This document shows, piece after piece, positions 60,439 to 64,000 of a DNA stretch of 64,000 nt. The stretch comes from Flagellimonas lutaonensis. GTDB lineage: Bacteria; Bacteroidota; Bacteroidia; Flavobacteriales; Flavobacteriaceae. The notes beneath the pieces were generated by a model that was not told the DNA's origin, searched no databases, and saw only the letters and a program-made list of their open reading frames with translations. Location of the stretch: NCBI RefSeq assembly GCF_000963865.1, contig NZ_CP011071.1, positions 1,430,501 to 1,494,500 of the forward strand, read 5' to 3'. The first letter of the stretch is position 1, and every line of letters begins with the position of its first letter. The position numbers and the translations under genes are program-made.

Positions 60439-60446
60439 CAAAACTA
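60439..60446 (-). promoter_or_regulatory. -7 promoter element of the ferredoxin reductase gene
   Basis: Minus-strand TAGTTTTG, 16 bp before the ATG at 60422. Confidence 0.55.
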
Positions 60447-60498
60447 AGGATTGGATCTATGATTACCATTCGCCCCCCAAAATATTTATACCTAAAAA

Positions 60499-60512
60499 TC
60501 TTATGCATAAGA
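60499..60512. promoter_or_regulatory. Perfect 14-bp palindrome, candidate PadR operator
   Basis: TCTTATGCATAAGA, 8 bp upstream of the -7 box at 60521 and therefore over the -33 region of the padR promoter. PadR proteins often bind ATGC-containing palindromes and repress their own operon. Confidence 0.6.
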
Positions 60513-60520
60513 AATTTATG

Positions 60521-60528
60521 TATATTTG
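60521..60528 (+). promoter_or_regulatory. -7 promoter element of the padR operon
   Basis: TATATTTG, 44 bp before the ATG at 60573. Confidence 0.6.
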
Positions 60529-60572
60529 GATGAAGTATTTTCAATGTAGTAAAGGCAACACCATAGTAAGTT

Positions 60573-60911
60573 ATGGCCAATTCGAAGTTATATAAGGGAA
60601 GTCTGAGCACCATCATCTTAAAGTTGTTGGATGAAGGAGGTAAAATGTATGGGTATGAGATTACCCAAAAGGTAAAGCAGCTCACCAAAGGCGACCTCAA
60701 GATTACTGAGGGGGCCCTGTACCCAGCGTTGCACAAGCTTGAGGCCGAGGGACTGCTTGATGTTGAGGTGGCCAAGGTCGATAACCGCATGCGCAAATAC
60801 TATAAGCTAACCGAACAGGGCGAGAAAGAAACGGCGAACCGACTGGCCGAACTCGAAGAGTTTATACGCAATATGCAGCAATTGGTAAACCCGAAATGGA
60901 GTATTTCATGA
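60573..60911 (+). CDS. PadR family transcriptional regulator
   Basis: 112 residues. Winged helix: LYKGSLSTIILKLLDEGGKMYGYEITQ-type opening, then ITEGALYPALHKLEAEGLLD and the wing RKYYKLTEQGE. PadR proteins repress transport and stress genes and respond to small hydrophobic or antibiotic-like ligands. The candidate operator sits at 60499-60512. The stop overlaps the next gene (ATGA), so it leads the operon PadR - membrane protein - DUF5687 permease - ATPase. Confidence 0.95.
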   Translation: MANSKLYKGSLSTIILKLLDEGGKMYGYEITQKVKQLTKGDLKITEGALYPALHKLEAEGLLDVEVAKVDNRMRKYYKLTEQGEKETANRLAELEEFIRNMQQLVNPKWSIS

Positions 60912-61624
60912 GTAAAAAACTCAGCAATGAACAAATACTACAGCTGTACAAATTTACCCGCCAGCATTATGTCGAGCATTACGATTTGCAGACCGAACTC
61001 GTGGACCATCTGGCAAACGGCATCGAACTGCAGTGGCAAGCAAACCCCGACCTGACTTTTCAAGAGGCCCTGAACCGTGAGTTCAAAAAGTTTGGAGTAT
61101 TTGGCTTTCATGATGTAATCGCCGAAAAGCAAAAAGCCATGTCAAAAAAATATTGGAAGTTGCTTTGGCGCTTTTTTAAGCAGTGGTTCAAATGGCCCAA
61201 AATGCTTATGACCGCGAGCATTGCTCTAGGGCTTTTTTCCATACTTCGATTTTCAGGGCAATCCAACCATAAGAGAGAATTAATATTGGGTTCTCTAATG
61301 CTACTTTTTGTCACAGCCTTGGTGTATTTTCTGATGACCAAGAAAACCAGGGAGGCCAAAATGCTCAAGAATGGCAAGAAATTCATGTTGGCCGATATGA
61401 TATACAATTTTGGTGGCGGGATTGTTTTGGCCTATTTGCCCCTGAATATTGCCATTGGTTTAAATGCTTCGGGCGGCGATTGGTATTTGTCACCGTATTT
61501 TGATTGGCTTTTTTCATTGGCCCTAACAGGCATGCTGCTTTGCGGATATATCATTTTCAAGGTGCTGCCCGAAAGAGCGGAGCAGTTGTTGGCCGACACT
61601 TATCCTGAATACAAATTGGCATGA
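60908..61624 (+). CDS. Membrane protein of the PadR operon, hypothetical
   Basis: 238 residues from the ATG at 60908, which overlaps the padR stop. Soluble helical N-terminus (about 1-75, containing QLYKFTRQHYVEHYDLQTELVDH and a QEALNREFKKFG repeat-like motif) then four or five membrane helices. The N-terminal pattern is that of sensor-associated proteins found next to PadR-controlled ABC permeases in Bacteroidota. No catalytic motif. Possible partner of the regulator or the transporter; inference from position. Confidence 0.8.
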   Translation: MSKKLSNEQILQLYKFTRQHYVEHYDLQTELVDHLANGIELQWQANPDLTFQEALNREFKKFGVFGFHDVIAEKQKAMSKKYWKLLWRFFKQWFKWPKMLMTASIALGLFSILRFSGQSNHKRELILGSLMLLFVTALVYFLMTKKTREAKMLKNGKKFMLADMIYNFGGGIVLAYLPLNIAIGLNASGGDWYLSPYFDWLFSLALTGMLLCGYIIFKVLPERAEQLLADTYPEYKLA

Positions 61625-61674
61625 TCCTGTAACAAAAAATCGGATTTTCATACTAACCAACAAATCACCAATCA

Positions 61675-63144
61675 ATGTTCAAGCATTTTCTAAGGCTCCA
61701 ATGGAAATCGTTTTTTAGGTCTTCATCATTTGGCAAAAGTATGGCCATCAAAATTTTGATGGGGTTCTTTTCCCTATATCTTATGGCCGTGCTGATCATA
61801 TCTGGGGGAGGACTTTATTTTATTCTGCGAAAATTGGTTCCGGATCAAAACCCCTTGTGGGTGGTGAGCCAATACATGGTCTATTGGGTACTGATAGAGC
61901 TATTTGTCCGCTATTTTATGCAAAAGCTTCCGGTAATGGATATCAAACCATTGCTTTTGGCCCCCATTAAGAAAAGTGCCATTGCCCACTATATATTGGG
62001 CCGCTCAGCCGCTTCATGGTATAACTTAATGGCATTGTTCTTTTTTATACCGTTCGGCATTGTTTTGATTGTTAAGGGCTACGGAGCTCTAAATGTATGG
62101 ACTTGGATATTGGGCATTTTTGCATTGGTGCTGTGCGTCAACTATGTGAACTTTCTGATCAATAAGAGCGATAAGGCATTGATCGGCATTGTGGTATTGG
62201 TGTTTGGATTATATGCCATGGACCATTTCGGGCTGATTCCGGTAAAGGAAGTTTTTGGGCCACTATTCCATGCACTATACGCATACCCTTTAGCTGTTTT
62301 GGTGCCCCTAGCATTATCTGTGATGGTGTATTGGGCAAACTTCAGATTTTTAAAGACCCATATTTCTTTGGAAGGGGCACTAAAGGTCAAAACCAAAGAG
62401 GCCAAGACGTCAGAACTGGCCTGGACACGCCGATTTGGCGACCTCGCACCTTTTCTTCAGCTCGATCTGAGAATGATCTGGAGAAACAAACGCACCAAAT
62501 CACAGGTTTGGATATCGTTGTTGTTCGTGTTCTACGGTCTTATTTTTTATACACAAGACATTTATGCCGATATGAAAGTGATGCACTGTTTCTTGGGTAT
62601 TTTTATGACCGGCATCTTTCTGAGCAATTTCGGACAGTTTATTCCTGCTTGGGATAGTTCGTACTATCAAATGATGATGTCCCAGAACATCCCGTTGCGA
62701 AAATATTTGGAGTCAAAGGCCTTGCTAATTACGGTGAGTGTGGTGGTTATGTTCTTTTTGACCATTCCCTATGTGTATTTCGGCACCGATGTGCTGGCCA
62801 TCAACTTTGCATCGGCCTTATATAACCTAGGGGTCAACATTCCTGTAATCTTATATTTTGGGTCGTTCAACAAAAAAAGGATAGAGTTGGACCAGAGCCC
62901 GTTCGGCAATATGCAGGGCACCAGCGCCACACAGTTTTTGATAATCTTGCCCGTTCTGGGGCTGCCCATTGCCTTGTTTGCTTTGTTCCATTTCATTTTT
63001 TCATTTCAGGTGGCACTCATTGTGCTTTCAGCAATGGGAATTATCGGTTTCGCATTGAGAAACTATTTTATGGAACGCATTACCGAGCAGTACAGAAAAA
63101 AGAAATATGGCATGATAGCTGGATTTAAAGAAAAAAATGGATGA
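61675..63144 (+). CDS. DUF5687 family ABC transporter permease
   Basis: 489 residues, about 11-12 membrane helices. The opening MFKHFLRLQWKSFFRSSSFG and a mid loop (about 265-285, IWRNKRTKSQVW) are family marks. In the sequence it precedes the ATPase gene by 74 bp, matching the known DUF5687-ATPase pairing. Likely the membrane half of an ABC exporter; the substrate is not known. Confidence 0.88.
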   Translation: MFKHFLRLQWKSFFRSSSFGKSMAIKILMGFFSLYLMAVLIISGGGLYFILRKLVPDQNPLWVVSQYMVYWVLIELFVRYFMQKLPVMDIKPLLLAPIKKSAIAHYILGRSAASWYNLMALFFFIPFGIVLIVKGYGALNVWTWILGIFALVLCVNYVNFLINKSDKALIGIVVLVFGLYAMDHFGLIPVKEVFGPLFHALYAYPLAVLVPLALSVMVYWANFRFLKTHISLEGALKVKTKEAKTSELAWTRRFGDLAPFLQLDLRMIWRNKRTKSQVWISLLFVFYGLIFYTQDIYADMKVMHCFLGIFMTGIFLSNFGQFIPAWDSSYYQMMMSQNIPLRKYLESKALLITVSVVVMFFLTIPYVYFGTDVLAINFASALYNLGVNIPVILYFGSFNKKRIELDQSPFGNMQGTSATQFLIILPVLGLPIALFALFHFIFSFQVALIVLSAMGIIGFALRNYFMERITEQYRKKKYGMIAGFKEKNG

Positions 63145-63218
63145 TTTTGATGGATGTTGGATGCCAGAATCTATAGCCAAGATGCTATTCGTTTGAAATT
63201 GATACTTGAATTTGAAAT

Positions 63219-63968
63219 ATGATAACAGCAGAAAATTTAACAAAAAAATACGGCCAACAGACCGTTTTAAACATTGACCATCTTGAAATTCCGAAGGGTC
63301 AGGGCTTTGGCCTGGTCGGAAACAACGGGGCGGGCAAGACGACCCTTTTTAGTCTATTGCTCGACCTTATACAGCCGACTACCGGCCATATTGTCAACAA
63401 TGGGGTACAAGTAAACAAGAGTGAAGACTGGAAACCCTTTACCTCGGCCTTTATCGATGAAACCTTTTTGATCGGGTACCTCACGCCCGAAGAGTACTTC
63501 TATTTTATAGGGGAGCTTCGTGGCCGTAACAAAGCCGATGTAGATGCGCTGTTGGCACAGTTCGAGGATTTCTTCCACGGCGAGATCTTGGGGCAGAAAA
63601 AGTACCTGCGAGACCTGTCAAAGGGCAACCAAAAGAAGGCGGGCATTGTGGCTTCCTTTATCGGAAACCCCGAGGTAATCGTACTCGATGAGCCCTTTGC
63701 CAATCTTGACCCCACCACCCAGATACGGCTAAAGGCCATAATCAAAGATCTGGCGGCAAAAGAAGGGGTGACCGTTCTGGTATCGAGCCATGATTTGATG
63801 CACGTGACCGAAGTGTGTGAGCGCATTGTCGTCTTGCACAAGGGCGAGGTTGTAAGAGATATCAAGACCTCGGCCCAGACATTGAAGGAACTCGAGACGT
63901 TTTTTGCCAGCGGCCATTTGGCCCCTACAGAGATTGGTATGGATAAAACTAGAGGTAGGGCCAACTGA
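63219..63968 (+). CDS. ABC transporter ATP-binding protein
   Basis: 249 residues, complete. Walker A GNNGAGKTTL (34-43), the signature LSKGNQKKAG (about 133-142, a variant of LSGGQ), Walker B VIVLDEP (about 149-155) and the switch His in VSSHDLMHV. Single-domain ATPase partner of the DUF5687 permease; co-regulated by the PadR protein encoded first in this operon. The last 32 bases of the window hold nothing further. Confidence 0.95.
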   Translation: MITAENLTKKYGQQTVLNIDHLEIPKGQGFGLVGNNGAGKTTLFSLLLDLIQPTTGHIVNNGVQVNKSEDWKPFTSAFIDETFLIGYLTPEEYFYFIGELRGRNKADVDALLAQFEDFFHGEILGQKKYLRDLSKGNQKKAGIVASFIGNPEVIVLDEPFANLDPTTQIRLKAIIKDLAAKEGVTVLVSSHDLMHVTEVCERIVVLHKGEVVRDIKTSAQTLKELETFFASGHLAPTEIGMDKTRGRAN

Positions 63969-64000
63969 TTAATTGGGGACCATTGCTCTAAAATAATTGA

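Overview
This 64-kb window comes from a bacterial chromosome of a marine member of the family Flavobacteriaceae (Bacteroidota), probably close to Muricauda/Allomuricauda or Maribacter. Genus level is inference. The family call rests on a type IX secretion type B sorting domain next to a PorP/SprF gene, many Flavobacteriia-restricted families (DUF4175, DUF4837, DUF6747, DUF6909, DUF6341, DUF6427, DUF4254), the Bacteroidota promoter -7 element TAnnTTTG in front of many genes, and scattered flavobacterial intergenic palindromes. I found no rRNA, tRNA, CRISPR array, transposase or prophage.

Layout. 1-2.4 kb: a surface adhesin-like T9SS substrate and its PorP/SprF partner. 2.7-8.5 kb: glnS, an SPFH/stomatin gene, and an AT-rich patch holding a solitary HEPN-domain gene, a 3' fragment of a second gltX and a MITE-like palindrome, then gltX and alkB. 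9.7-16.9 kb: DUF4175 - ybeY - mnmG, with two perfect 16-bp parS sites either side of mnmG (one lies inside the last codons of ybeY), then a frameshifted lipoprotein gene and a methyltransferase. 17.1-31 kb: cell-envelope housekeeping genes (Skp/OmpH, DoxX, holB, pgk, LysM transglycosylase, DUF4837, OmpA, tatA, M23 peptidase, GH3, DUF6909). 31-42.9 kb: a Wzx/Wzy-type surface polysaccharide locus (Wzz-like, rfbBACD, flippase, two polymerase-like membrane proteins, two glycosyltransferases, priming sugar transferase, UDP-glucuronate decarboxylase). 43-47.2 kb: purD and small conserved flavobacterial genes ending in a GT9 heptosyltransferase-like gene.

47.2-51.6 kb is the most distinctive region: a four-gene arsenosugar pathway (TIGR04282-type glycosyltransferase, AhpD-like protein, radical SAM ArsS, methyltransferase ArsM) followed by a TetR gene. 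The same 18-bp palindromic operator occurs in front of both the TetR gene and the first gene of the operon, so the regulon can be read directly from the DNA.

52-57.4 kb: a protein-quality-control group (Hsp20, HtrA, DnaJ-type co-chaperone, thioredoxin), a patatin phospholipase and a decayed mscS pseudogene. 57.4-64 kb: SLC13 permease, PaaE-like ferredoxin reductase, and a PadR-controlled ABC transporter (DUF5687 permease plus ATPase) with a perfect palindrome at the PadR promoter.

Genes or tails that look broken (lipoprotein at 15.5 kb, mscS at 57 kb, possibly the rfbD tail at 35.2 kb) carry lesions in short homopolymers. Some of these could be sequencing errors, but the mscS gene also has a large deletion and a nonsense codon and is truly dead.
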